This document shows positions 25,268-33,699 of a stretch of 64,000 nt of DNA, one piece after another. The position numbers and the translations under genes are program-made. Origin of the DNA: UKL13-2 sp038206765. GTDB taxonomy: Bacteria > Pseudomonadota > Gammaproteobacteria > Burkholderiales > Usitatibacteraceae. The notes beneath the pieces are model-generated. The model saw only the letters and a program-made list of their open reading frames with translations, had not been told where the DNA came from and made no database searches. Position 1 is the first letter of the stretch, and each line of letters begins with the position of its first letter. Location: NCBI GenBank assembly GCA_038206765.1, contig JBBRAM010000004.1, positions 1-64,000 on the forward strand. Reading direction: 5' to 3'.

Positions 25268-26794
25268 TTAATGGGCAGCGGCGACAGCCGGCGCGGGTTT
25301 CGCGCGAAGTTTTTTCACTTCGTCCGCCGAAATTTTGCCACCCGAATTGCCAAAGTTATTTAACACGTAGGTCAAAATATTGGCGACTTCATCATCATTA
25401 AGTTGATTCATGGGCGGCATCACTGAGTTGTACTCTTTGCCATTCACCGTCACCTTTCCAGTTAACCCGTGCAGCACAGTGTTGATCGTGCGCTTTGGAT
25501 CAGCCGCAATGTAATCCGATTTAGCCAGCGGTGGAAACACGCCGGCCAAACCCTCGCCGTTTGCTTGGTGGCACACCGAGCACGTGCCGTTAAACAGCAC
25601 TTTGCCCGCATTGCTTTGCTCTTGCACAGTTAGTGTGCCACTTGCCGCCGCCGCTGCCGCCGTTGTTACCGCAGAGAGATTTGGTGCTGAGCGATCACCC
25701 AAATAGACGGAATCTAATTCTTTACCGGAATAAATCGCTTTGTTTTCCGGTCCGTCCACTTTCATAATCGCCAATGCGCCTTTGTTGAACGCTCGGAAAA
25801 TGGAGTGATCAACCAACACATAGCTACCCGGCACCTCGGTGTGGAATTCAACAATTGCCGCCCCGCCTGCGGGAATCAGTGTGGTCTGCACGTTGTGCTG
25901 AACGTTAGTGCCGCCCTCATAGCGCACGTTGTCAAAAATTTCGCCAATTACGTGAAAGCTCGATACCAAATTAGGTCCGCCGTTGCCGACAAACAAGCGT
26001 ACCGTCTCGTTGGTCTTAACTTGCAACGCTTTGTCACCGGTAAGCGAGCCCTCAGCCCCGTTGAACAAAACATAAGTAGGGCGCTCGTCGATCGCTTTTT
26101 CCATATCGAACGGCTGCAAACCTTTTTCGCGATATTTGCCAGCCGTGTAAAAATCACCTTGCATGACATAAAACTCATGATCCACTTTCGGCAGTCCCTC
26201 AGGCGGCTCAACCAAAATCAAGCCGTACATGCCATTGGCCACATGCATACCGACGGGGGCGGTTGCGCAGTGGTAAACATAAATTCCTTCATTCAGTGCT
26301 TTAAACGTAAATTGCGATTTATGCCCTGGCGCGGTGAAGCTCGACGCCGCGCCACCTCCAGGACCGGTTACCCCGTGCAGATCAATGTTGTGCGGCATTT
26401 TGCTGCTGGGGTGATTTTTCAAATGGAATTCCACCGTATCACCTTGGCGCACGCGGATAAAACTGCCCGGCACGGTGCCGCCAAAGGTCCAAAATGTGTA
26501 ACTTACACCCTCGGATATCGCCATGTCTTTTTCAACAACTTCCAACTCAACAATAACCTTCGCCGGGTACTTGCGACCCGTCGGTGGCGGCACGATCGGG
26601 GGACTGGTTAATACCGCATTGATGGGTTTCCCTTGCGGTGCGCCAAAATCGCCAGCCTTTTTTGACGGTGGGGATTTAAGCCCCGTTGCCGCAGCAATAA
26701 CGCCCCCTGATGTGGTGATATATGCCACCGCCGCCATCATCGAAATTGCGGTTATTGCAAATTTTAGCGGTTTAAATATTGTTGATTTCATCAA
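25268..26794 (-). CDS. nirK: Copper nitrite reductase NirK with a C-terminal cytochrome c domain
   Basis: NirK reduces nitrite to NO in the periplasm. The 508-residue precursor has a signal peptide (1-35), two cupredoxin domains and a tethered cytochrome. Type 1 copper ligands are H135, C176, H184 and M189; type 2 ligands are H140, H175 and H330; the catalytic pair is D138 and H281. The Ala-rich linker near 373-387 leads to a class I cytochrome c with CSVCH at 405-409 and a late methionine in MPPM. Such fusions supply the electron donor on the same chain. Two FNR-type boxes lie upstream. nirV and the SCO gene follow as an operon. Confidence 0.95.
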   Translation of the reverse strand: MMKSTIFKPLKFAITAISMMAAVAYITTSGGVIAAATGLKSPPSKKAGDFGAPQGKPINAVLTSPPIVPPPTGRKYPAKVIVELEVVEKDMAISEGVSYTFWTFGGTVPGSFIRVRQGDTVEFHLKNHPSSKMPHNIDLHGVTGPGGGAASSFTAPGHKSQFTFKALNEGIYVYHCATAPVGMHVANGMYGLILVEPPEGLPKVDHEFYVMQGDFYTAGKYREKGLQPFDMEKAIDERPTYVLFNGAEGSLTGDKALQVKTNETVRLFVGNGGPNLVSSFHVIGEIFDNVRYEGGTNVQHNVQTTLIPAGGAAIVEFHTEVPGSYVLVDHSIFRAFNKGALAIMKVDGPENKAIYSGKELDSVYLGDRSAPNLSAVTTAAAAAASGTLTVQEQSNAGKVLFNGTCSVCHQANGEGLAGVFPPLAKSDYIAADPKRTINTVLHGLTGKVTVNGKEYNSVMPPMNQLNDDEVANILTYVLNNFGNSGGKISADEVKKLRAKPAPAVAAAH

Positions 26795-26870
26795 TCGCTC
26801 CCATTATGCATTTTGCGGAAATTCTGACCGCGAAGAAGTCATCAGGATAAATTGATGGTGCAAACAGCGT

Positions 26871-26884
26871 TTGCGCAATATCAA
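26871..26884 (-). promoter_or_regulatory. FNR-type box proximal to nirK
   Basis: TTGCGCAATATCAA; on the minus strand it reads TTGATATTGCGCAA, one perfect TTGAT half and one TTGCG-type half. Its centre is 83 bases before the nirK ATG. A centre at -41.5 would place a start near 26836, with TATCCT about 10 bases before it. Confidence 0.7.
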
Positions 26885-26947
26885 ACAACCAGCAACTATT
26901 ACTGCATCAGTTAACCGGAGAACTGGGGGCAATTCAATCGCAATAGT

Positions 26948-26961
26948 TTGATATTCCGCAA
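26948..26961 (+). promoter_or_regulatory. Second FNR-type box upstream of nirK
   Basis: TTGATATTCCGCAA, identical at 13 of 14 bases to the minus-strand reading of the proximal box, in opposite orientation. Box centres are 77 bases apart, about seven helical turns. Confidence 0.65.
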
Positions 26962-27359
26962 GTTCGATCAGCTTATATTGGGCACGATATGGGTATCTAT
27001 ACGGAGTCCAAAATGAACTTGGCTGCAACCACGGCATTTCAGGCATGGGATATAACTGGTGCCAGTGGTATACCAAGATCGAACCCGACCGTGCGGCATA
27101 CACAGCATTTCGCGGTGCACTGCGGGGTACTGGCTCCCCCCAGCCATCGCTCACAAGTGTGGCAATTTAAAATTTTTGATAACGGATTGTTGCTGATCGT
27201 CGACAGAAGGCGCGCATTGCCGCTCATTGAATCTTTAATCGGGACCCTAGCATCAGCTTTGTTGCAACGCTGTTCAACATTGAATTGGCACTTGCAACGG
27301 TCACCCAATTGCAGTCATCTCGCCCTGCCTTGCGCGACGTGCTTTTGTAGCTGGCCCAG
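26962..27359. other. No recognisable gene upstream of the lipoprotein
   Basis: About 400 bases lie between the distal nirK box and the next gene. Two short frames, one on each strand, overlap here, but both have unlikely composition (many Cys, His and Trp) and match no family. The region could hold a decayed gene. Confidence 0.4.
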
Positions 27360-27977
27360 ATGAAACAACGCTCACAAAAAACGCATGTATTTCTTTTTTT
27401 TCAAAGCAATACGCAAGGCAGTGTGATGCTGGTTATCGCCATGCTCATGCTAGCCGGTTGCGCGTCGTTGCTGCCTATATCGAACGCTGAAGTGCAAACG
27501 CCCTGGAATAGCTATGCGGATGCACAAATGATGTTTGGCAAAATCATCATCAATCAAACAACCGCCGCAGATTTGAAAGTGCTGGGATTAGATGCCGAGC
27601 GTACGCCAAATGTGGTTTCACTAAGCCAGGCTGATTTGATGAGGCGCTTCGCAAATGCATCCGCAATGGATGTAAACATGCTGGATCAAAATCTGCGTGC
27701 ATGCCTTCACAAGCTGGAAAAATGTGTCGCCATGGAGATTGAGCAGACACGTACGAGGCGCGAACGCGTCGGTAATTTTTGGCTCGATTTTTTAAATTTC
27801 CGCCGCAAAACACTCACCACCGGCTGGAAATTTGACGCGATTGTGGTGTTGGAGGATGGGCTCGTTGTTTATAAAGTCTGGAGCGGTAAGCCAAACATCC
27901 GCGAGCTTGAAGATAGCCACAATCCTCTTGGTCCGTTCCAGGGCGTGGGGGAAGCAACGTTGCGGCAGCGTTTTTAA
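27360..27977 (+). CDS. Hypothetical lipoprotein
   Basis: The 205-residue product carries a lipobox in MLMLAGC (cysteine at residue 34 from the first ATG; an internal start at 27426 would give a shorter signal with the cysteine at residue 12). The mature part reads QTPWNSYADAQMMFGKIIIN, then TTAADLKVLGLDAERTPNVV, and ends with a region, LVVYKVWSGKPNIRELED, that recalls small outer-membrane lipoproteins of the SmpA/OmlA type only in layout. I recognise no family. It stands between the nirK region and the beta-CASP RNase on the plus strand, with no ribosome-binding site that decides the start. Confidence 0.65.
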   Translation: MKQRSQKTHVFLFFQSNTQGSVMLVIAMLMLAGCASLLPISNAEVQTPWNSYADAQMMFGKIIINQTTAADLKVLGLDAERTPNVVSLSQADLMRRFANASAMDVNMLDQNLRACLHKLEKCVAMEIEQTRTRRERVGNFWLDFLNFRRKTLTTGWKFDAIVVLEDGLVVYKVWSGKPNIRELEDSHNPLGPFQGVGEATLRQRF

Positions 27978-28197
27978 GAGCGCGAATTATTAATTGACAC
28001 GGTGATTTGTTGTCCAGATTTGAGAGTCTGCAACGTCAGGGCTTGTTGTGTTGCTAAGTTTCGATTTGATTCGCAGTATTCGACCTTGCATCCAGCACTT
28101 GCTAAACATCAGGCTCGTCGCAAAGCTTTGCGCGAGCACGGGGGCACATTTTTACGTAAACCCTTATGAACACGGAGGATTTTTTGAATTGGAGACG

Positions 28198-29598
28198 ATG
28201 ATGCCAACTAAATTGCCGAAGAAGAAATCCGTTCCAGTAGCCTCGCTGTCTTTCTACGGCGCAACCGGAACGGTAACAGGATCGAAATATCTATTGAATG
28301 CAAAGGGTAAACGCATTCTCGTTGACTGCGGCATGTTTCAGGGCTTTAAACAATTACGTTTGCGCAATTGGGCGCCGTTCACATTTGATGCGCGTTTGCT
28401 CGATGCCGTGGTGGTAACCCACGCACACATTGACCACACAGGCTCGCTGCCGCTTCTAGTAAAGCAAGGCTATAAGGGGCCGATTTATTGCACGGCTGCC
28501 ACGCGTGAGCTCTGCGAAATTATGTTGCCAGATGCCGCGCATCTACAGGAAGAGGAGGCTGAGTATGCCAACCGCCATAGCTTTTCAAAACATTCGCCGG
28601 CGCTGCCGTTGTACACGTTAGCCGATGTAAAAAAAGTACTGAGCCTGTTCAAAACTGTTGCGTTTGACGAGCCATTTGAATTGGCTGATGGACTTTCCGT
28701 TGAATGGCATCGGGCGGGTCATATTTTGGGTTCCGCGTTTCTAAGTTTCGATATCGATGGGCGAAGGCTCGTATTTTCGGGTGATCTTGGTCGCCCAAAC
28801 GACGCGGTCATGAGGCCGCCTCAACCGCTTGATGCGGCTGATTGGCTCGTGGTTGAATCGACGTACGGTGATCGAAAGCATGGCAATGCGGATCCAGAAG
28901 GCGCGCTGTTTGATATATTGGAGCCCACGCTCAAACGCGGGGGTGTAGTCGTCATTCCGGCGTTTGCCGTTGGTCGCGCGCAAAGCATTCTTTATCATTT
29001 GTATAATCTGCATCGTGCGGGTCGCATGCATAACGTGCCTATTTATTTGAATAGCCCAATGGCGCGCGACGCCACGCAATTGTTCAAACGTCATGGTGAT
29101 GAACACCATCTGTCAACGGCCGATTACCAAGCCATGTGCAAAATGGTGCACATCATTAACACCCCCGATGAATCACGTCAGTTAAACACGCAGCGCGGGC
29201 CGATGGTCATCGTTTCGGCAAGTGGCATGGCGACCGGCGGGCGCGTATTGCACCATATTCGCCAGTTTGGCCCCGACAATCGCAACACGATTTTATTCGC
29301 AGGTTTTCAAGCGGCTGGAACACGTGGCGCGAAATTAGTCGGCGGTGCGACCGAACTCAAAATGTTTGGCGAATACGTGCCTATCCGCGCAAATGTGGCG
29401 AATCTTGACGGACTTTCATCGCACGCCGATTATTCTGAAATTATGGAATGGCTGCGCAACGTTAAGACCGCACCAACACAAATTTATATTACGCACGGTG
29501 AACCCTCAGCGGCCGATGCGATGCGTATTCATCTTGACGAAAAATTAGGTTGGCGTGCGCGGGTCCCCGAATATCAGGAGACGGTTGAGCTTTTTTAA
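28198..29598 (+). CDS. Beta-CASP metallo-beta-lactamase-fold RNase
   Basis: I place the start at 28198 (466 residues) because a TTGGAG site lies just before it and the fold begins soon after; a longer frame upstream has no family features. The motifs of CPSF73-like nucleases are present: GATGTVTGSKYLL, VVTHAHIDHTGSLPLL (HxHxDH), WHRAGHILGSAFL, SGDLGRPNDAV, and the beta-CASP parts VVIPAFAVGRAQSILY, SASGMATGGRVLHHI and LSSHADYSEI. Family members cut RNA endo- or exonucleolytically with two zinc ions. nnrS follows after 24 bases. RNases of this type occur near UspA and low-oxygen genes in some Burkholderiales, from memory. Confidence 0.9.
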   Translation: MMPTKLPKKKSVPVASLSFYGATGTVTGSKYLLNAKGKRILVDCGMFQGFKQLRLRNWAPFTFDARLLDAVVVTHAHIDHTGSLPLLVKQGYKGPIYCTAATRELCEIMLPDAAHLQEEEAEYANRHSFSKHSPALPLYTLADVKKVLSLFKTVAFDEPFELADGLSVEWHRAGHILGSAFLSFDIDGRRLVFSGDLGRPNDAVMRPPQPLDAADWLVVESTYGDRKHGNADPEGALFDILEPTLKRGGVVVIPAFAVGRAQSILYHLYNLHRAGRMHNVPIYLNSPMARDATQLFKRHGDEHHLSTADYQAMCKMVHIINTPDESRQLNTQRGPMVIVSASGMATGGRVLHHIRQFGPDNRNTILFAGFQAAGTRGAKLVGGATELKMFGEYVPIRANVANLDGLSSHADYSEIMEWLRNVKTAPTQIYITHGEPSAADAMRIHLDEKLGWRARVPEYQETVELF

Positions 29599-29622
29599 TT
29601 TGAATTTACTAACAAGGATTTT

Positions 29623-30849
29623 GTGAAAATTGATCTTGCCCTCCCTAAAGCGTCAACGGAACATGCAGAACCATCTGGTTTCGCGCTGTGGAATTTAGGA
29701 TTCCGCCCATTCTATCTCGCAGGTGCAGCGTGGGCGGTAGTCGGCATGCTGCTATGGATGTTGCAATGGCTTGGGCTATTGGCGTTAGAAAGCCATTTGC
29801 GTGGCGTGAACTGGCACATGCACGAAATGATTTTTGGCTATGCGTTTGCGATTGTGATCGGATTTTTATTGACAGCGGTTAAAACATGGACGGGGCATTC
29901 AACGCCAACGGGTGCCAGGCTCGCGTGGATGGTGGGGGCATGGCTAGCTGCGCGGGTTTTGTATTTAACGCCATGGTCGCAGGTTGGAATTATTGTTGAG
30001 ACGCTATTTTTTTCAATGGCGACATGGGGAATTGCGTTACCGATTTACCGCGGTGGCAATCGTCAGAATTTTTTCTTTGTGTTGTTGTTGATGTTGGCCA
30101 CGTCGCTGAATTTGGTTTTCCACTATGCGGTGATTGTAGATTCTTCACCGGTTGATGCGCGCACGATTGCGCTCTATGGTTTGGATGTGTTGTCGTTTAT
30201 TGTCGTGGTGGTTTCTGGCCGCGTAATGCCGATGTTTACCCGCAACGGAGCGCCGGGCTCTAAGCCCAAGAATTTTGCGTGGCTGGAGATTACATCGCTG
30301 GTAGGAATTTTCTTAACGGCAATGTTGACGGCTGTTGTTAACGCGTTACCTTCGTCTCCATTATTGGTCGCACTGTTCGCATTAGCTGCATTCGTAACGG
30401 GTATTTTACTGTTCGTACGATGGTTTTTGTGCGCGCCATTTGCGACGATCAGCAATCCTATTTTGTGGGTGCTGCATGCTGCACTTTTTTGGTTGCCGAT
30501 TGGCTATTTGCTGCGCTTCGCATCCATTGTTTTCAGCAACATTCCTGCAAGTCTTGGTATTCACGCGATTACGGTTGGTGTTGTCGGCGGAATGACGCTC
30601 GCGATGATGACGCGGACCGCGCGCGGGCACACCGGACGTGTGCTGCGCGCCTCAACCCTTGAAACCGCAGCGTACCTGTTGATGCTGACGGGCGCGATTA
30701 CAAGGGTACTGGTGCCGATAGTTTGGCCCGCGTTTTATATCGAGAGCGTCCTTGTCTCGGCTTTGCTGTGGGTGTGTGCGTTTTTGCTCTATCTGTTGGT
30801 GTTTACGCCTTGGCTCACAGCAGCGCGCGCTGACGGAAAAGATGGATAA
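29623..30849 (+). CDS. nnrS: NnrS family heme-copper membrane protein
   Basis: The 408-residue protein has about twelve membrane helices and the NnrS opening: FALWNLGFRPFYLAGAAWAV, then WHMHEMIFGYAFAIVIGFLL with the conserved histidines, then GRVMPMFTRNGAPG near residue 200. NnrS is found with denitrification genes and contributes to resistance to NO and related stress, although its chemistry is unsettled. Translation starts at GTG 29623, with an AAGGA site 6 bases before it. It closely follows the beta-CASP RNase, so the two are probably co-transcribed. It is the plus-strand neighbour of a cytochrome c4 / cytochrome-porin pair that faces it. Confidence 0.93.
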   Translation: MKIDLALPKASTEHAEPSGFALWNLGFRPFYLAGAAWAVVGMLLWMLQWLGLLALESHLRGVNWHMHEMIFGYAFAIVIGFLLTAVKTWTGHSTPTGARLAWMVGAWLAARVLYLTPWSQVGIIVETLFFSMATWGIALPIYRGGNRQNFFFVLLLMLATSLNLVFHYAVIVDSSPVDARTIALYGLDVLSFIVVVVSGRVMPMFTRNGAPGSKPKNFAWLEITSLVGIFLTAMLTAVVNALPSSPLLVALFALAAFVTGILLFVRWFLCAPFATISNPILWVLHAALFWLPIGYLLRFASIVFSNIPASLGIHAITVGVVGGMTLAMMTRTARGHTGRVLRASTLETAAYLLMLTGAITRVLVPIVWPAFYIESVLVSALLWVCAFLLYLLVFTPWLTAARADGKDG

Positions 30850-31159
30850 CGCAAAGCACACACGAACGGCGTTCGTTTAGGGAAGCGCTGATTAGGTCGG
30901 TTTTGTCACGATACGTTGTTGTGAGTATCAACGTTTTTTAATTTATTCAAGACATGTGCGCCTTATCAATTTTTACGCTTACGCCGGACCCGGTCTACAA
31001 CCAAACTTAACCAGAGCCGCCCCCATTTGGTTGTCCTATTTTAGAGTCCCCCTTCTCGGACCGATAAACTCTCGCGCTCAGCTGGAAGTCGATCATTTCT
31101 CGGTTTCGATTGCGTTTTAATTTTGGTTTGAATATCCGCTAGCTGTGGCGGCGGTGAAA
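30850..31159. other. Intergenic region with a weak terminator at 30913-30939
   Basis: The 310 bases between converging genes hold no recognisable coding sequence. ACGTTG and CAACGT (30913-30934) form a 6-bp stem with a 10-base loop, followed by six Ts, a possible weak terminator for nnrS. A second small palindrome, ACGAAC-GGC-GTTCGT, lies at 30862-30876. Confidence 0.45.
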
Positions 31160-31825
31160 TTACTTTGAGGGTAGCGCCTGCAAATAAGCTGCCACGGCTT
31201 GCATATTGCTGGTTGTAAGCTCGTGGGCGATTTGTTTCATGACCGCACCTTCCGGCCGTTCATCTGTGCGCTGAAATACAAGCAATTGCTTAACGAGGTA
31301 ATCGGCGTGTTGGCTGGCTAAGCGGGGAAAAGCTCCAATACCTTGGCCTTGCTCACCGTGGCAAGATGTGCATGCGGGAATGCTTTTTGTCGGCACACCG
31401 TTCTCAAAGATTTGCTTACCATCGCTTATCACTGTTGGCAAACCGGGTGCGCCGGGCGCGGGCGTTTGAGAGCCGAAGTAAGTTGCCAGCCCTTTGATTT
31501 GCTCATCGCTCAAGTGTTTGCTAAGTCCCCACATGTACTCAAACCCCGCAGGATCGGTACGGTTGTGGCTCCTGAAACTGTTGAGTTGGGCAACGATGTA
31601 GGCCTCGCGTTGCGCCGCCAAGTTTGGAAAATTCGGCGACGTCGCGTTGCCATCTACGCCATGACAGTTTGAGCATACTTGAAGTGCGACCGTCTTGGCA
31701 GGAACAGCAGGGTCACCCAGATTTCGCGAACGCTCTGTGGTTGAACAGCCAGCGAAAAATGGTATGAGCGCGATTGCAATTATCGAGCGGGTAGCATCCA
31801 AGATCGCGTTCTCAAATGTGTTCAT
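31160..31825 (-). CDS. Diheme cytochrome c4-type lipoprotein
   Basis: I choose the ATG at 31825 (221 residues): it gives a signal sequence ending in the lipobox FFAGC, so the protein is probably lipid-anchored. Two similar cytochrome domains follow: CSNCHGVDGNATSPNFPNLA with LNSFRSHNRTDPAG and a methionine near MWGLSKHL; then CTSCHGEQGQGIGAFPRLAS with a methionine near AVMKQIAHEL. This is the c4 pattern: two CxxCH sites about 100 residues apart. Cytochromes c4 pass electrons to cbb3 oxidase or denitrification enzymes. It lies 126 bases behind the cytochrome-porin gene in the same orientation, so the two may work together. Confidence 0.88.
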   Translation of the reverse strand: MNTFENAILDATRSIIAIALIPFFAGCSTTERSRNLGDPAVPAKTVALQVCSNCHGVDGNATSPNFPNLAAQREAYIVAQLNSFRSHNRTDPAGFEYMWGLSKHLSDEQIKGLATYFGSQTPAPGAPGLPTVISDGKQIFENGVPTKSIPACTSCHGEQGQGIGAFPRLASQHADYLVKQLLVFQRTDERPEGAVMKQIAHELTTSNMQAVAAYLQALPSK

Positions 31826-31951
31826 TTTCTCTGCCGCTTTTGTTCTCTTTGCAATTCTCATTCTGTCTCTCCAAACAGTCAACATAAACCAAAATTTGCG
31901 GATTGCTTAATTGCAGCTAGCTCGCGGCGTATTGATGGCTTAAAACTGCTG

Positions 31952-33385
31952 CTAGTACGCACCCCAAATATAGAGGAACACCGTGTTGTTGTCTCTTGCA
32001 TTTCGTCCAAACCCATCGTAGTTGCTGGAGACACCATTAAATTTATTGAACCTCGTGTACTGCAACCCGATACGAGCGTATTGTACGGGCGTCCAGAATA
32101 TTTCCGTTGTCCAGCCACGCGTCGCCGGATTACCGGTCAGATTGCCGACAATAGCTAGTGATCCCCCGACCAGTGATCCGACATTTGTTGGATCGATTGC
32201 CGACGTTTGAAGTGCGGGATTTGAACTTCCGCTCACATCAAAATACGAAAGTGTAGTTCCAACCTTTGCACGGTAAACATACGATGCTTTTGCTCTAAAC
32301 ATTTTCAGCGTGTCAGACGCATTCGTCAGCGGCAATCCCAGCGTGCCATCTGGATCTAGTGGATGCGCCTGATTTGCCACAGAGTCAGCATAGGTTACAC
32401 GCTCACGAATGTAGCTTGCTGTTGCAGTGAACGCATGCGGATCTAATATATATTGATATTGGCCGTCGAAGCCCACGTCTCGGTAGTTATTGGTGGCACC
32501 GACGGGATCAAGCGCGTCCGGATACACTTTTGCGTTCAACCCCAAAAGGCCAATCATGCCGCTATGCGGTCCCCAATCACGGTTGAGAGCGAGCCGCCAA
32601 TAAGGATTGGCACCTTTTAGAATTTGTTGATTCCCGCGCGCATTATTGAACCCCTGACTCAGGAACGACCAGAAACCATCTGCTGTGCGATATGCCGCAA
32701 GTTCCGCATAAACGGTTTTGTTCCAAAATGCATAGCCGCCGATACCCGCTACATTTTGTGCCAAGCCGCCAGCCAAGATTGGCATTGTCGCTGGCCCTGA
32801 ACTCCCCGGCGCAGTGTTGTATCCCCAAGCCGGCACGCTATTCCACACATCTTGAACGGTTGGATTATTGTTCAAGGTCGCGCCAACGATAAGATCGGCG
32901 GTGGCGCTAATATACCGATCGATGGCGCGAATATCTAAGTTGTCCGAACTGGAATGCCCTGTCCAATGCGAATCTGTTGGACTCTGCGCATCATAATTAT
33001 TGTAGGTAACTTGGACAAACGCGCCGACGTTATCGGTCACCTTTCCCGCAAGAAAAACACTGGCAGTTGAGAAAATCAGATTGCCGTCTTTGGGGAAAAT
33101 TGCTGGGTCGACATCCGTGGCATTTTTCGTTTTGTTGTAGCTCGCCACCGCCATCACCGAAATCGGCAAGGTTCGCGTGCCGATCGTGTAGCCGGTGAGT
33201 TTGAACAATCGGCCATAGGACGTCAGTTCGGGGAATTGCCCGCCCGCATGACATGCAACGCAGTTTTGCCCAGTCTGACTCGCAAATGATGGCAGGGCGT
33301 TGGCAGCCAATGGGCTAAAGAAGGCGGGCGCTAGAAAAATCCACAGCCAAGTCTGAAGCTTTACCGCTGCAATTTTTCGCATCAT
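31952..33385 (-). CDS. Outer-membrane cytochrome c-porin fusion
   Basis: The 477-residue precursor has a signal peptide (1-30, ending AANA) followed almost at once by one heme site, CVACHAGGQFPEL, at residues about 42-54. Then come SYGRLFKLTGYTIG and roughly 400 residues of alternating amphipathic strands (for example DVGFDGQYQYILDPHAFTAT), ending in the aromatic strand TVFLYIWGAY. One N-terminal c-type heme plus a beta barrel is the architecture of Cyc2-type electron conduits, although I cannot show direct Cyc2 homology. A perfect FNR box lies 102 bases before the ATG. The cytochrome c4 lipoprotein follows. Moving electrons across the outer membrane at low oxygen is an inference. Confidence 0.75.
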   Translation of the reverse strand: MMRKIAAVKLQTWLWIFLAPAFFSPLAANALPSFASQTGQNCVACHAGGQFPELTSYGRLFKLTGYTIGTRTLPISVMAVASYNKTKNATDVDPAIFPKDGNLIFSTASVFLAGKVTDNVGAFVQVTYNNYDAQSPTDSHWTGHSSSDNLDIRAIDRYISATADLIVGATLNNNPTVQDVWNSVPAWGYNTAPGSSGPATMPILAGGLAQNVAGIGGYAFWNKTVYAELAAYRTADGFWSFLSQGFNNARGNQQILKGANPYWRLALNRDWGPHSGMIGLLGLNAKVYPDALDPVGATNNYRDVGFDGQYQYILDPHAFTATASYIRERVTYADSVANQAHPLDPDGTLGLPLTNASDTLKMFRAKASYVYRAKVGTTLSYFDVSGSSNPALQTSAIDPTNVGSLVGGSLAIVGNLTGNPATRGWTTEIFWTPVQYARIGLQYTRFNKFNGVSSNYDGFGRNARDNNTVFLYIWGAY

Positions 33386-33465
33386 TGAATCCTTTTTAGC
33401 TTCGGTTCAAATTCATCTTGCACCCTGCACCCTGCACCTTGTTGCTTGTACTAACGATACAGGCG

Positions 33466-33519
33466 GCAATATTTGCGATATTGATAAAAATCAAAAAAAG
33501 GAAAATAAGCAAATATTGC
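33466..33519. repeat. 11-bp inverted repeat flanking an FNR box
   Basis: GCAATATTTGC at 33466-33476 and its exact reverse complement GCAAATATTGC at 33509-33519 flank the FNR box at 33481-33494 nearly symmetrically. They may bind a second regulator or simply reflect local AT richness. Confidence 0.5.
33481..33494. promoter_or_regulatory. Perfect FNR box between cytochrome-porin and hemN
   Basis: TTGATAAAAATCAA matches TTGAT-N4-ATCAA exactly. Its centre is 102 bases from the cytochrome-porin start and 212 from the hemN start; the site could serve both directions. A TATCGT sequence stands at the right distance for a -10 toward the cytochrome-porin gene. Confidence 0.85.
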
Positions 33520-33699
33520 TAGATAACCTCCACTGCCGACATTGTTTGGCAGTTAAAAGTCGATTCAAAGTGCGCTGCGTCCGCGGGTTGGAGGCGAGGA
33601 GCTGCTTTATCGACTTCCATTTGCGCCAAATCAAAGCCCCGGGCTGAAAGATTGCCAAGATATCGGCATATCTACCCTTAACGTTAACTTTGGCGATTC

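Noticed and set aside
25805..26611. 268-codon frame antisense to nirK
   Set aside because: nirK on the other strand has all copper ligands; the antisense frame is a codon-bias shadow.
26989..27363. 124-codon frame upstream of the lipoprotein
   Set aside because: High Cys/His/Trp content, no recognisable domain and an overlapping minus-strand frame of similar quality.
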